64,000 nucleotides of DNA from Shewanella algae (GTDB taxonomy: Bacteria; Pseudomonadota; Gammaproteobacteria; Enterobacterales; Shewanellaceae). A model generated the notes under the pieces. It saw only the letters and a program-made list of their open reading frames with translations, was not told the DNA's origin and did not search any database. A program made the translations under genes and the position numbers. Numbering within the stretch: the first letter of the stretch is position 1; each line of letters begins with the position of its first letter. Below, piece after piece: positions 1-8,625 of the stretch. The stretch covers positions 3,253,001 to 3,317,000 of the forward strand of contig NZ_CP068230.1 of assembly GCF_009183365.2 (NCBI RefSeq). The letters run 5' to 3'.

Positions 1-53
1 AAAATCATAAAACTGCTGCGCGTTCGCTACAAGGAGGCACAAATTGGTGGCAT

Positions 54-71
54 AGTTACCCCAAAGTAACT
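54..71. promoter_or_regulatory. Inverted repeat, candidate operator for the HxlR-type regulator
   Basis: AGTTAC and GTAACT form a perfect 6-bp inverted repeat with a 6-base spacer, ending 13 bases before the regulator's ATG. HxlR-family proteins are dimeric winged-helix regulators and often control their own gene, so autoregulation is a reasonable inference. No operator consensus was tested. Confidence 0.4.
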
Positions 72-84
72 TGCGCCCAGCCTT

Positions 85-423
85 ATGACACTCAATCAGC
101 AAGCCCCTCTCTGCCCGGCCTATCAGGTTCTGCGGCTGATCTGCGGCAAATGGAAGCCCGCCATCCTGTTCTTGCTGCAACAGCAGCCACAGCGCTTCAG
201 CTACCTAAAACGGCATCTACCCGGTGTCAGTCAAAAAGTGCTGACCGCTCAGCTAAAGGAGCTGGAGCAAGACGGCGTACTTACCCGTACTCTCTACCCT
301 GAAGTGCCACCCAGGGTCGACTATCGTCTCAGCGCGCTTGGAATGGCACTGTTGCCGCTGCTGGAGCAGATGCACCTTTTTGCCGAGCAAAACGCCGACT
401 TGCTGACGGGAGAGACCCAATGA
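85..423 (+). CDS. HxlR-family winged-helix transcriptional regulator
   Basis: This 112-residue protein has the compact one-domain layout of the HxlR family. The N-terminal block CPAYQVLRLICGKWKPAIL matches the family signature (Cys-Pro, then GKWKP), followed by the recognition region around SQKVLTAQLKELEQDGVL and a wing with a Pro-rich turn. Such proteins are cytoplasmic dimers that often sense thiol-reactive or aldehyde compounds through the N-terminal Cys; sensing here is inference. Its stop overlaps the next start in ATGA, so the two genes are translationally coupled. An inverted repeat just upstream may be its operator. Confidence 0.88.
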   Translation: MTLNQQAPLCPAYQVLRLICGKWKPAILFLLQQQPQRFSYLKRHLPGVSQKVLTAQLKELEQDGVLTRTLYPEVPPRVDYRLSALGMALLPLLEQMHLFAEQNADLLTGETQ

Positions 424-884
424 AACCTGTGCCCTGGTTCGATGGCTTGAAGCGCTGGCATTTTGCCTTGGCCACGGTTTTATTGTTCGGTATTGAAGTA
501 TTGATAGCCCGCTACGCCCCGCCCGGCGTCATCCGCGGGTTTATCGGCGATCTGCTGGTAGTGATATTGATGTTTTGCGCCCTTAAAGCCGTGAGCCCCT
601 GGGCAAGTCGGCTGCTGCTTCCCTTGGTACTGGCATTTGCCTTCGCCATAGAGTTTGGCCAGGCCTTTGGCTTGGTGGATAAGCTGGGACTGGGCCATAT
701 TCGCCTGGCACGAATCGTTATCGGCAGCCACTTCGACTGGCTGGATCTGCTGGCATACAGCCTGGGTTGTTTGCTGTTACTCCCGGGTTCCATTGCGCTG
801 TCTTTTCCGAGAAGAGCCAAGATCAAGGGGCCCGGGGATAATCCCCAAAATGAAGATCGCTCTCGACGCTCGGCGTCAAGGTGA
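420..884 (+). CDS. DUF2809-type membrane protein
   Basis: This 154-residue protein has about four hydrophobic segments (roughly residues 14-30, 38-58, 64-84 and 104-128) and resembles the small inner-membrane DUF2809 family, whose function is unknown. It overlaps the HxlR regulator gene by four bases and is probably co-transcribed with it, so it may be that regulator's target. The charged C-terminal tail from about residue 130 overlaps the convergent binding-protein gene by 62 bases; it is rich in Arg, Lys and Asp and unlike the rest, and may be a recent extension. Confidence 0.72.
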   Translation: MKPVPWFDGLKRWHFALATVLLFGIEVLIARYAPPGVIRGFIGDLLVVILMFCALKAVSPWASRLLLPLVLAFAFAIEFGQAFGLVDKLGLGHIRLARIVIGSHFDWLDLLAYSLGCLLLLPGSIALSFPRRAKIKGPGDNPQNEDRSRRSASR

Positions 885-1656
885 GTCTGGCGTAGGAGAT
901 CTGCTGCCACTTACGCCGCAGCGCCGGCAGAGAGCCGTCGGCCTCCAGTGCCTCAATGGCCAGATTGAAACGCTCGAGCAAGGTTTCATCAACCGAGACC
1001 TTGCTCAACATCAGATGGATCCCGTCCTGCGCCAACACAGGTTGCAGCGCCTCCAACCGCAGTTTTTCCTGCTCACCGGCAATAAAAGGCACTGAGAGGG
1101 AGTCACCCACTACCGCATCGCCCCTGTCGTAGGCCAACATCTGTACCGCCTGGGAAGCGTTGGGGCTGATGATCAACAGCGAAGCCTGACTCAAACGCTG
1201 CTTGGATGCCTGATAGTCGGCGCCATACCAGCCGTTACCGGGCAGAATAAGCCTGAGCCTTTGTGAGAACACGTCCTGCCATTGCCGCACCTGGGTGACG
1301 GCTTGGTGCCCCTGTTTGACGAAGATACGCACCTCTTCACTGCGATAAGCCAGGCTGAAGTGAGCATAAAGCTGCCGCTGTGGCAATTTGGTGGCCCCGG
1401 CAAGCAGATCAATACGGCCGGATTTCAACATCTGATGTGCCCGCTTGGCCGGTATCGCCTCTATACTCAGCGGACACCCCACCTTGCCGCTGATCAAACG
1501 GCTGGCCTCAATGTCCAGTCCCTGCGGCTGGCCAAAAGCGTCTGTCCAGGCGTAAGGAGGCCAATCATTGTAGGCCAGTGTCAGGCCTTGCTGGCACTCT
1601 TTAGCCCATGTCGGGAGGGCAAACAGCAACAACAGCAGACAACACAGACAGCGCAT
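823..1656 (-). CDS. Periplasmic substrate-binding protein, SBP_bac_3 type
   Basis: The chosen ATG gives 277 residues and lies behind an AAGGGGG ribosome site; an upstream in-frame ATG at 1752 would bury the signal peptide. The mature protein begins after a hydrophobic stretch ending near LPTWA. Motifs typical of extracellular solute-binding family 3 are visible: LAYNDWPPYAW, GLDIEA, and IDLLAGATKLPQR in the first lobe. No ABC permease or ATPase is adjacent, so it may be an orphan or sensor-like binding protein of the kind common in Shewanella. The ligand cannot be read from the sequence. Its 3' end overlaps the convergent membrane-protein gene. Confidence 0.82.
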   Translation of the reverse strand: MRCLCCLLLLLFALPTWAKECQQGLTLAYNDWPPYAWTDAFGQPQGLDIEASRLISGKVGCPLSIEAIPAKRAHQMLKSGRIDLLAGATKLPQRQLYAHFSLAYRSEEVRIFVKQGHQAVTQVRQWQDVFSQRLRLILPGNGWYGADYQASKQRLSQASLLIISPNASQAVQMLAYDRGDAVVGDSLSVPFIAGEQEKLRLEALQPVLAQDGIHLMLSKVSVDETLLERFNLAIEALEADGSLPALRRKWQQISYARLTLTPSVESDLHFGDYPRAP

Positions 1657-1926
1657 GCAGACCCCCTTCGGACAATCCAAGCACTTGAGTCGGTCCAAGC
1701 CTTTGAGCCGAACAGTGATGACCGTAGATACAAGTGATGACCATAGATACATAGGTTTGAGTCAGCACCTATGCAATGGGCATGTAGCACTTATGCTGCA
1801 ACTCATGCTTCAAGTATAGGCGCAAGATGACAGGGAGCAGGTTGACACCTGCCCCAGGGGATTTGACGGTTCAAAAAGGCGGTTTATAAAGTTACGGCTC
1901 AAATAAGCTTAACCTTGTAACGCCCG

Positions 1927-2397
1927 CTAGCGGGTCAGGCGGTTTATCAACGCCTGATGCTCAGGGAAACGCTCAAGCAGTTCATCACGGCCGAACAGCT
2001 TGAAGTCATCGAAGGTAAAGCCAGGTGCCACCATACAACCTACCAGCGAATAGCCCGGGTTATTCATTGCCGAACCAAAAATAGTGCCTTTGGGCACCAA
2101 GACCTGTGGCCGCTCACCTTTGGCCAAGTCCATCCCGAGTTGCGCCTCGGTCAGTTCACCCTGCTCGGAGATCATATAGATGGTCAGCGACTCACCGCTG
2201 TGGAAGTACCACATCTCATCGGCTGTCAGTTGATGCAGGTGGGACACTTCACCCGTCTTGAGCATAAAGTAGATACTGGTCCACAGGTTACGGCTGTCAT
2301 CAAACCGGCTGTCCGAGACGAATGAACGACCGAAATACCCGCCCTCAACATGGGGCTCAAGCTCGAGTGCCTGGATAACATCATCGGCGGTCAACAT
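1927..2397 (-). CDS. Cupin_5 (DUF985) family protein
   Basis: This 156-residue protein is typical of the DUF985/Cupin_5 family. It contains LEPHVEGGYFGRSF near the N-terminus, the central YFMLKTGEVSHLHQLTADEMW with the cupin histidines and glutamate, then the second cupin strand VPKGTIFGSAM and a conserved GYSLVGCMVAPGF. The family adopts a small beta barrel; no enzymatic activity is firmly established for most members. It stands alone between the sigma-factor operon and the binding protein, all on the minus strand with gaps of 104 and 270 bases. Confidence 0.9.
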   Translation of the reverse strand: MLTADDVIQALELEPHVEGGYFGRSFVSDSRFDDSRNLWTSIYFMLKTGEVSHLHQLTADEMWYFHSGESLTIYMISEQGELTEAQLGMDLAKGERPQVLVPKGTIFGSAMNNPGYSLVGCMVAPGFTFDDFKLFGRDELLERFPEHQALINRLTR

Positions 2398-2420
2398 AAA
2401 AACTCCTGTTATTAAAATGA

Positions 2421-2437
2421 GGGCAGGCTCCCTGCCC
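2421..2437 (-). terminator. Hairpin after the anti-sigma gene, possible terminator
   Basis: GGGCAGG and CCTGCCC form a perfect 7-bp stem with a 3-base loop. On the minus strand it is followed by a modest T-rich stretch (TCATTTTAATAA). It lies about 65 bases past the anti-sigma stop codon and just before the cupin gene. Confidence 0.5.
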
Positions 2438-2501
2438 CGTGATGGATTGAAACTGACGGGCTTCCCGATAACTCTTTTTAAGTTAAGCTCAGTCTTTAGC
2501 C

Positions 2502-3329
2502 TCAGTGATTATCTTTGGCTTCGAGACTCTGCTCGAGACGCTCAAGCAAGGCTTGCCAGCGCTCGCTCTGCTCCTTATTAAGCACTTGCGCATTCTCGGG
2601 CGCCGTATCCTGATGGATAAAGGACTGCTGCTTCAGTTGCAGCTGGGCCGCCTCATTTGCGCTCAAGGCCTTGGCCAAGGTATCCGGCAGCGTCAGTTGA
2701 TGATCTGCGGCTATGCCTCGTACCAGCACCGCTGCCTGCTCAAGTTCACCGACTTCGATGGCACTTGTCAGCAGATCCAAACGGCCGTTGATATCCCTTG
2801 GCAACGCGGCCAGAGCTTGTTGCTGCCTGGGAGCCATTCTCGCTCTTTGCTGCACAGTGTCCTCTGCCACGGCGCGATTCTTTGCAGCACTTTCTTGAGG
2901 AGGCATGTCCTGTTGCTGAACAGCTTGTTCCTGAGGTGCCGCTCGCTTGGCGGTCATGGGCTGCGGCGGCGCCATAGGTTGCAGCCTGGCGGGCTGCGCC
3001 GCATGTTCAGCGCTATCTGCCTGCGGGCTCATTTCCAAACTGGCTGGAGCACTAAGCTGCGGCGCCGATGAGTTTCGCAGTTCGGGATTCAGAATAAACA
3101 GCCCTGCCACCAGCATCACAGAAGCCGCGGCGGATAGGCCATATCTGTGCTTTTGCCAGAAACCGGGCGCCGGACGGATCACCTCTGGTGCTTGGCGGCA
3201 GTTGTCCCTCGCCTGCTGCAGAATTTGCAGATCCAAGGTCTGGGGCGGCTGCTCGACAGCACCTTCACGATAGAGCGCATCTATCTGCGACTCTGGCGTG
3301 GCAGCATCATCGCGTTTGTTCTCTGTCAT
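2502..3329 (-). CDS. Putative anti-sigma factor with a single membrane segment
   Basis: This 275-residue protein starts with a soluble segment (residues 1-65), followed by one hydrophobic helix at about 67-82 (LSAAASVMLVAGLFIL). A long Gln/Ala/Pro-rich low-complexity stretch runs to about 175, ahead of an alpha-helical C-terminal region. Its ATG overlaps the stop of the ECF sigma gene by four bases. A membrane protein coupled to an ECF sigma gene in this way is the usual arrangement of an anti-sigma factor, but no zinc-binding anti-sigma motif (HxxxCxxC) is visible. The role therefore rests on context and topology, not on a recognised domain. Confidence 0.68.
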   Translation of the reverse strand: MTENKRDDAATPESQIDALYREGAVEQPPQTLDLQILQQARDNCRQAPEVIRPAPGFWQKHRYGLSAAASVMLVAGLFILNPELRNSSAPQLSAPASLEMSPQADSAEHAAQPARLQPMAPPQPMTAKRAAPQEQAVQQQDMPPQESAAKNRAVAEDTVQQRARMAPRQQQALAALPRDINGRLDLLTSAIEVGELEQAAVLVRGIAADHQLTLPDTLAKALSANEAAQLQLKQQSFIHQDTAPENAQVLNKEQSERWQALLERLEQSLEAKDNH

Positions 3330-3928
3330 TCAATGCTCTCCTGGGTCTTGCGTCCCAAACAGTCACGCAGGCTCTGATAGGCATAACGTATCCGGCTCTT
3401 GGTGGCCTCCAGCGTCGCCCCGGCTACTTCGCTGATCAGTTGCGCCGTCAGCCCGGACTCCTGATTCAGCAAGAAGGCTTCCTTCTGCACTTGGGGCAAG
3501 AGACCTATGCACTCCTTGAGCCAGGCGACCTGACGACTTCGCAGCAGCTCGCTATCCGGCTCGGCGGTTTGTGGGCCCACCAGATTGGCCTGCGCATCCG
3601 GCTCATCCTCATCTATGCTGAGACTGTCGACCGGTTTGACCGCCCGCACATGGTCAATCAGCAGGTTGTGGGCTATCCGGTACAACCAGGTGGTAAACTT
3701 GGCACTGGGTTGATAACTCTGCGCCGCCTTAATCACCCGGCTCCAGGTTTCCTGATACAAGTCTTCAGCCAAGGCCATATCGCTTAACTGGCGGACAAAA
3801 TACCGGTAGAGTCCGCCCTTGTGTTTAAGATAGAGGCGCTCAAAGGCCTGGGCATCTCCGGCGGCATAAGCCAGCATCCAGGTCTCATCCTCTCCACTTG
3901 GCAATCCCGTTTGCCTTTGCTGTTCCAA
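3326..3928 (-). CDS. ECF-type RNA polymerase sigma factor
   Basis: This 200-residue protein has only sigma regions 2 and 4. Region 2 spans about residues 24-95 and contains LAEDLYQETWSRVIKAAQ and FTTWLYRIAHNLLIDHVR, the core-binding and -10 recognition helices. An acidic linker (IDEDEPD) follows, then region 4 at about 135-195 with the helix-turn-helix around LISEVAGATLEATKSRIRYA. Such factors direct RNA polymerase to stress or envelope promoters. It is translationally coupled to the putative anti-sigma gene downstream and lies 116 bases after the von Willebrand A lipoprotein gene. Confidence 0.93.
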   Translation of the reverse strand: MEQQRQTGLPSGEDETWMLAYAAGDAQAFERLYLKHKGGLYRYFVRQLSDMALAEDLYQETWSRVIKAAQSYQPSAKFTTWLYRIAHNLLIDHVRAVKPVDSLSIDEDEPDAQANLVGPQTAEPDSELLRSRQVAWLKECIGLLPQVQKEAFLLNQESGLTAQLISEVAGATLEATKSRIRYAYQSLRDCLGRKTQESIE

Positions 3929-3984
3929 ATTCTCTCTCCCCTGGCCGGGCCTATATATTGGCTATTGGGATGAGAGTTTGCCCC

Positions 3985-4016
3985 CACGCCATTGGACTGT
4001 AAACCCCAATGGCGTG
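3985..4016 (-). other. 11-bp inverted repeat between the vWA and sigma genes
   Basis: CACGCCATTGG and CCAATGGCGTG are perfect complements separated by ten bases, lying inside the 116-base gap between the vWA lipoprotein stop and the sigma-factor start. No T-run follows on the minus strand, so it is not a clean terminator. It could be an mRNA processing or stabilising hairpin or a leaky attenuator lowering sigma expression. Confidence 0.5.
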
Positions 4017-4044
4017 ACTCTGGGTCTCAGTTTTGCCTATGCTC

Positions 4045-5946
4045 TTATTCCAGCGGCTTAAATCCGGCGGCTGACATAAGTTCAAGCATGGGTTCGGACA
4101 TAGGTTCGGCGCTGAGTTTATCTGCCACGGTTTTGCGTCCGGGTTTAAGCGCGCCTTGCTCGGCCAACAGTGCGGCGCTGCGAGCCAGGCTGACAAACTC
4201 ATGTCGATAACCGTATGGGTCTTCGCCCTTGGCCGAATCGGCAAGCTCGGCGACCTGGCGCCAGTCAAAGTCATGCAGATACACTGAGCCGTTAAGCAGT
4301 TGCCCAAGCCCGGCTACCGCTGCGGCAAAACGCAGATCATCACTGGCGAGCGCAAGCGACTTTTGGGCCGAGTCCAGGCGAATGGCATGAGTATAAAGCT
4401 GACTCTTGCTGTCTTTGCTACTCTCACTCAAGGGTGGTTTAGCTCGCAGTTTCAGATAGCCAAGCTCTTCACGGCTATATTTTTCCTTGCCGCTGACAGG
4501 GTCGCGACCATAGCGCAATGCATCGTTGGCCAGATTATTTGAATCCGTAAGGCTGAGCTCATACAGGGCCGTCACCACATGCCCTGCGCCCATTTCGGCG
4601 GCGTCGACCTTATCGTTGTTGAAATCCTCCCGCTTGAGGGCGCGGTTTTCATAGCCGATGAGGCGATACTCGGCCACCAGCGCCGGGTTGAACTCAAGCT
4701 GCACTTTGACATCCGATGCTATGGTCAGCAGGGTGCCGCTACGCTGCTCCACCAGGATTTTGCGGGCCTCGTTGAGGGTATCGATATAAGCGTATTGGCC
4801 ATTACCCTTATCCGCCAACTGCTCCAACATGCTGTCGCGGTAGTTGCCTAGGCCAAACCCCAGAGTTGTCAGGCCTATCCCCTGCTGCTTTTGTTGTTCA
4901 ACCAGCGCCAGCAGCTCCTGCCTGCTGGTCAGGCCTACATTGAAGTCGCCGTCGGTGGCCAGCAGAACCCGATTTACCCCGCCACTGATAAAGTGCTTGC
5001 GGGCCAAACGGTAAGCTGTTTGGATGCCTTCACCGCCGTTGGTGCCACCGGCGGCCTTAAGCTCAGCCAAAGCGGCGTCTAAGCTCTCGCAATCGGCGCC
5101 ATTGATACCGTCCAGTACTACGCCGGCCTCACCGGCATAGACGACTATCGACACCTTGTCCTGCGAGGTGAGCGTATCGCTGAGCATTTTGATGGCCGAT
5201 TTCAGCAGCGGCAACTTGTCCTGCGATGACATGGAGCCGGAAACATCCAGCAAGAACACCAGGTTGGCGGCGCCTATCTGACTGGCCGGCACTTCATAGC
5301 CCTTAAGCCCGATACGCAGCAGCATCTTGCCTTCATTGTAAGGTGACGGTGCCAACTCAGTACTGACGGAGAAAGGCTCGCCTTTGTCCGGCTGTGGGTA
5401 GTTGTAGTCGAAATAGTTAATCAACTCCTCGACTCTCACCGTGCCTTTGGGGGGCAATGTTCCCAGGTTGATACTGCGCCGCATCAGGCTGTAACTGCCG
5501 CTGTCCACGTCGACGGAAAAGGTCGATAACGGCGTTTCGCCCGCCACCATGATGCCGTTAGCGATATACACCTCCGAGCCATTGGCAAGCACTGTGGCGC
5601 TGGGATAATTCACATCCGCCAGAGTCAATTCAGAGGGCACGCTCAAGCTTCTTGGCTGGACACTCGGCTTGTACAAGGCCCGCGGCGATGCAGCGGCGCT
5701 GACGGCTAACTTCTGGGCTTGCGCATGGGTGACAGCGTTCGCGATATCCTGCCCGGGGTCTTTGCTTGGCAGTACCTCTGTTTCAACCTCAGGGAATTGA
5801 GCCTCGCTCGCTTGATTGGCGACCTTGGGTGGCTCATGGGACTGCTGTGGCTGGCAAGCGGCCAACCCCAAACTGCCAACTAAGATGGCCAACAGGCTAA
5901 GATGATAGCGGCGCCCGGCAATGGCGGCGCTTTGATTTATCCTCAT
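4045..5946 (-). CDS. von Willebrand factor A lipoprotein (YfbK-like)
   Basis: From this ATG, which follows AAGGGA, the protein has 633 residues and a lipoprotein signal with lipobox LAAC and Cys at residue 31; an ATG at 5997 is an alternative. Residues about 95-225 form the von Willebrand-associated N-terminal region (DVDSGSYSLMRR). The vWA domain runs about 228-410 with a complete metal-adhesion site: DVSGSMS at 234-240, a Thr in GGTNGGEG, and ATDGDFN. A C-terminal DUF3520-like region follows. The family is predicted to act in protein-protein interaction in the envelope. Position upstream of the ECF sigma pair suggests it is part of, or regulated with, that stress module. Confidence 0.88.
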   Translation of the reverse strand: MRINQSAAIAGRRYHLSLLAILVGSLGLAACQPQQSHEPPKVANQASEAQFPEVETEVLPSKDPGQDIANAVTHAQAQKLAVSAAASPRALYKPSVQPRSLSVPSELTLADVNYPSATVLANGSEVYIANGIMVAGETPLSTFSVDVDSGSYSLMRRSINLGTLPPKGTVRVEELINYFDYNYPQPDKGEPFSVSTELAPSPYNEGKMLLRIGLKGYEVPASQIGAANLVFLLDVSGSMSSQDKLPLLKSAIKMLSDTLTSQDKVSIVVYAGEAGVVLDGINGADCESLDAALAELKAAGGTNGGEGIQTAYRLARKHFISGGVNRVLLATDGDFNVGLTSRQELLALVEQQKQQGIGLTTLGFGLGNYRDSMLEQLADKGNGQYAYIDTLNEARKILVEQRSGTLLTIASDVKVQLEFNPALVAEYRLIGYENRALKREDFNNDKVDAAEMGAGHVVTALYELSLTDSNNLANDALRYGRDPVSGKEKYSREELGYLKLRAKPPLSESSKDSKSQLYTHAIRLDSAQKSLALASDDLRFAAAVAGLGQLLNGSVYLHDFDWRQVAELADSAKGEDPYGYRHEFVSLARSAALLAEQGALKPGRKTVADKLSAEPMSEPMLELMSAAGFKPLE

Positions 5947-6318
5947 CTTCCCTTTCTGATTTACCTTGCACTTGCCAGGCAACATTATCGCCTTCATAAC
6001 ATTTCTCCATATTCGGCTGTTGTTATTGCAAACGGGCAACAGAAGCAAAAGGGTTATTGAGTCCCCAACAAATCTTGCAAATAAGCCAAAGCGCCGTTGG
6101 ATGATGGCGGAGAAACACCAAGCGACCAAGGCAGAGAAAAAGAGACGGGGAAACGTGAGAAGCACAACCGCTTCGACCAAACACACTTCTAGCTCAAAAA
6201 AAAGCTTAAAATTTAGCTTTTGAGTCACGCGTCACACAAGACGCCTTTGCAGAAGCCTAAAATAGCGGCTCTTTTTTCCCGGTCACAATCCGGTTCGATT
6301 TTCTGGAGCCCTGTCGAC
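5947..6318. promoter_or_regulatory. Divergent intergenic region between the vWA and SulP genes
   Basis: The 372 bases between the two divergent start codons should hold both promoters. The middle is rich in A and contains poly-A tracts near 6197-6212. Two open frames extend into it from either side (an N-terminal extension of the vWA protein and a TTG-initiated extension of SulP). Neither has a good ribosome site, and the extensions would overlap each other at 6220-6228. I could not place a -35/-10 pair with confidence. Confidence 0.4.
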
Positions 6319-8115
6319 GTGCCTCACATAAGCAATTTCAGAACCCAACTCTTTTCTTTGCGCCTGGGCCATGCCCTGCGTGAAGTCATCGCCAAGGAAG
6401 GCTATAGTGGAAAGCACTTTGGCCAGGATCTGATGGCCGGGGTCACTGTGGGGATTATCGCCATTCCGTTGGCCATGGCATTGGCTATCGCCAGTGGCGT
6501 AGCCCCTCAATATGGTCTCTACACCGCTATCATAGCCGGCTTTATCATCGCCATCACCGGCGGCTCACGCTACTCAATCTCTGGCCCGACCGCCGCCTTT
6601 GTGGTGCTGCTCTATCCCATAGCCCAGGAGTTTGGCCTCGCCGGCCTGTTGATGGCGGGGATGATGTCAGGCGTTATCCTGATAGCCATGGCGCTGCTGC
6701 GCCTTGGTCGCCTGATCCAATATATTCCCCAGTCAGTGACGCTGGGCTTTACCGCCGGGATAGGTGTGGTCATCGCAGTTTTGCAGCTGAAAGATTTTTT
6801 CGGTCTGCCCATAGACAGCATGCCGGAGCAGTTCGGTGAAAAACTGCAGGTGCTGGCACTGGCGCTGCCACAAACCGATTTTCCCAGCTTAGTGGTGGCA
6901 TTGGTCACTCTGGCTGTCATGCTGCTGTGGCCAAAACTGAAATTGCCGGTGCCGGCGCATCTGCCAGCCATCATTGTCGGCAGTCTACTGGCTTTGCTGC
7001 TCGGCAGTTTGGGGCTTGAAGTAGAAACCATAGGCAGCCGCTTCCATTATCTGCTGCCCGATGGCAGCCAAGGCAATGGTATTCCCCCCTTCCTGCCGAG
7101 CTTTGAGTGGCCCTGGTTGCAACCTGGGCCGGATGGGGAACCTCTGGGGCTTTCCTGGCAGATGGTAAAAGCGCTGGCTCCGGCTGCCTTTGCCATCGCC
7201 ATGTTGGGCGCCATCGAATCCCTGCTTTGCGCCGTAGTGCTCGATGGCATGACAGGCAAGCGTCACAGCGCCAACAGCGAACTGCTTGGCCAGGGGATAG
7301 GTAATATAGTAGCCCCATTTTTTGGCGGTATCACGGCTACAGCTGCCATCGCCCGCAGCGCGGCCAACGTCAAGGCCGGTGCCTTTAGCCCGGTATCGGC
7401 GATTATCCACTCCCTGGTGGTACTCCTGGGGCTGGTAGCACTGGCCGGCTTACTGTCCTTCCTGCCGATGGCTGCCATGGCGGCCTTGCTGCTGGTTGTA
7501 GCCTGGAACATGAGCGAAGCCCCCAAGGCCTGGCAACTGCTGAAAACCGCGCCGCGCAGCGATATCTGGGTATTCTTAAGCTGCTTTTTCCTGACTGTGG
7601 TGTTCGACATGGTGATCGCCATCTCCTTCGGGATCATGCTGGCGGCCCTGCTGTTTATGAAAGAGATCGCCGAGATGACCCGTCTCTACGATATCAGCAA
7701 CAATAAGCGCTACATCGACCGGCCACTACCGGACGACTGGGTAGTACTGAAGATCAACGGGCCACTGTTTTTTGCCGCGGCGGAGCGCATTTTCGCTGAA
7801 ATCGCGCAGATGACCCAGGATAAGCAAGTCATAGTGCTCTATATGGATGGGGTGTCCATTCTCGATGCCGGTGGTATGGCCGCGTTGAATAAATTGATAC
7901 GCAAATGCCAGAGCAACAATACCCGTCTGCTGGTTGCCGATCTGCAGTTCCAGCCCATTAGAACACTGGCCAAGGCCAAGGTTCAGCCTATCGAAGGTGT
8001 GCTCAAGTTCTATCCCACCTTGAGAGAGCTGATTGAAGAGCAGGTACCGCAGATAACCGTCGATTCCACGGCACCGGACTCAAGCGCTACCGCCAAGGAG
8101 AAACCCGCCCAATAA
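6319..8115 (+). CDS. SulP-family anion transporter with STAS domain
   Basis: The GTG at 6319 sits ten bases after GGAG and gives about 598 residues; a TTG at 6220 in the same frame has no ribosome site. The protein has the SulP signature near the N-terminus (GVTVGIIAIPLAMALAIASG and YSISGPTAAF) and some ten to twelve hydrophobic segments through to about residue 440. The cytoplasmic STAS domain (about 455-565) contains the conserved MDGVSILDAGGMAAL turn. SulP proteins move sulfate, bicarbonate or other anions across the inner membrane, often with sodium or protons; the substrate is not predictable here. It is monocistronic, with a strong terminator 30 bases downstream. Confidence 0.92.
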   Translation: MPHISNFRTQLFSLRLGHALREVIAKEGYSGKHFGQDLMAGVTVGIIAIPLAMALAIASGVAPQYGLYTAIIAGFIIAITGGSRYSISGPTAAFVVLLYPIAQEFGLAGLLMAGMMSGVILIAMALLRLGRLIQYIPQSVTLGFTAGIGVVIAVLQLKDFFGLPIDSMPEQFGEKLQVLALALPQTDFPSLVVALVTLAVMLLWPKLKLPVPAHLPAIIVGSLLALLLGSLGLEVETIGSRFHYLLPDGSQGNGIPPFLPSFEWPWLQPGPDGEPLGLSWQMVKALAPAAFAIAMLGAIESLLCAVVLDGMTGKRHSANSELLGQGIGNIVAPFFGGITATAAIARSAANVKAGAFSPVSAIIHSLVVLLGLVALAGLLSFLPMAAMAALLLVVAWNMSEAPKAWQLLKTAPRSDIWVFLSCFFLTVVFDMVIAISFGIMLAALLFMKEIAEMTRLYDISNNKRYIDRPLPDDWVVLKINGPLFFAAAERIFAEIAQMTQDKQVIVLYMDGVSILDAGGMAALNKLIRKCQSNNTRLLVADLQFQPIRTLAKAKVQPIEGVLKFYPTLRELIEEQVPQITVDSTAPDSSATAKEKPAQ

Positions 8116-8144
8116 TTTGGCAACGCCGAGCTCTTTTTCTGCCT

Positions 8145-8173
8145 GCGCCCGGAGTTATCCGGGCGCTTGTTTA
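8145..8173 (+). terminator. Rho-independent terminator of the SulP gene
   Basis: GCGCCCGGA (8145-8153) and TCCGGGCGC (8158-8166) form a perfect 9-bp GC-rich stem with a GTTA loop, followed by TTGTTTAT. It starts 30 bases after the SulP stop codon. Confidence 0.85.
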
Positions 8174-8211
8174 TCCCGCCGGCAACAGACATGGCAGTTT
8201 CAATCGCAACT

Positions 8212-8479
8212 AAGGAAGGTGCGAACAAGTCCCATGTGTGCTCTGCGTCGGCTTACAGGCCTGGATGCAAGGCGTGGTTCGCAGCAAATGGCCCTAGTCC
8301 TTTGCAAGAAGCACAACACAGCAGGCAGGTCTCTAAGCCACGCCCTTCGGGGCTTTCACAGCAACCGGCTCTCTGCGTTATCCGACCTCGACAGGCCCCG
8401 GCATGCCTTCAGTCAGATGCCTTGAACGCCAATTGCTGTGCAAGCCAGAGTGCCACGAGGACTTATTCGCACCTTCCCT
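8212..8479. repeat. MITE-like repeat, 268-bp form with terminal inverted repeats
   Basis: The left end (from 8212, AAGGAAGGTGCGAACAAGTC) and the reverse complement of the right end (AGGGAAGGTGCGAATAAGTC) match over about 22 bases with two mismatches. AACT occurs directly on both flanks (8208-8211 and 8480-8483), as expected for a target duplication. No transposase frame fits inside. The first 70 or so bases recur, inverted, at 12479-12554. The element fills most of the 510-base gap between the SulP and esterase genes. It is therefore best read as a non-autonomous transposable repeat; the family name is not known to me. Confidence 0.75.
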
Positions 8480-8625
8480 AACTGACACAACTGTAAGAAA
8501 TTGGCTATCCCCCCACTAAAGTTAATCTGCTAGTATGCGCGCTGATGGAAAGGGCGCTGATTAAAAAGCACAGGATAAAAAAGGCGCAATATTGAATTGC
8601 CGCCATACATTGCAAAGGACTGGGG

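Noticed and set aside
1921..1936. Palindrome CCCGCTAGCGGG at the cupin stop codon
   Set aside because: It has no loop and no T-run, so it is unlikely to be a terminator; probably chance at a TAG stop.
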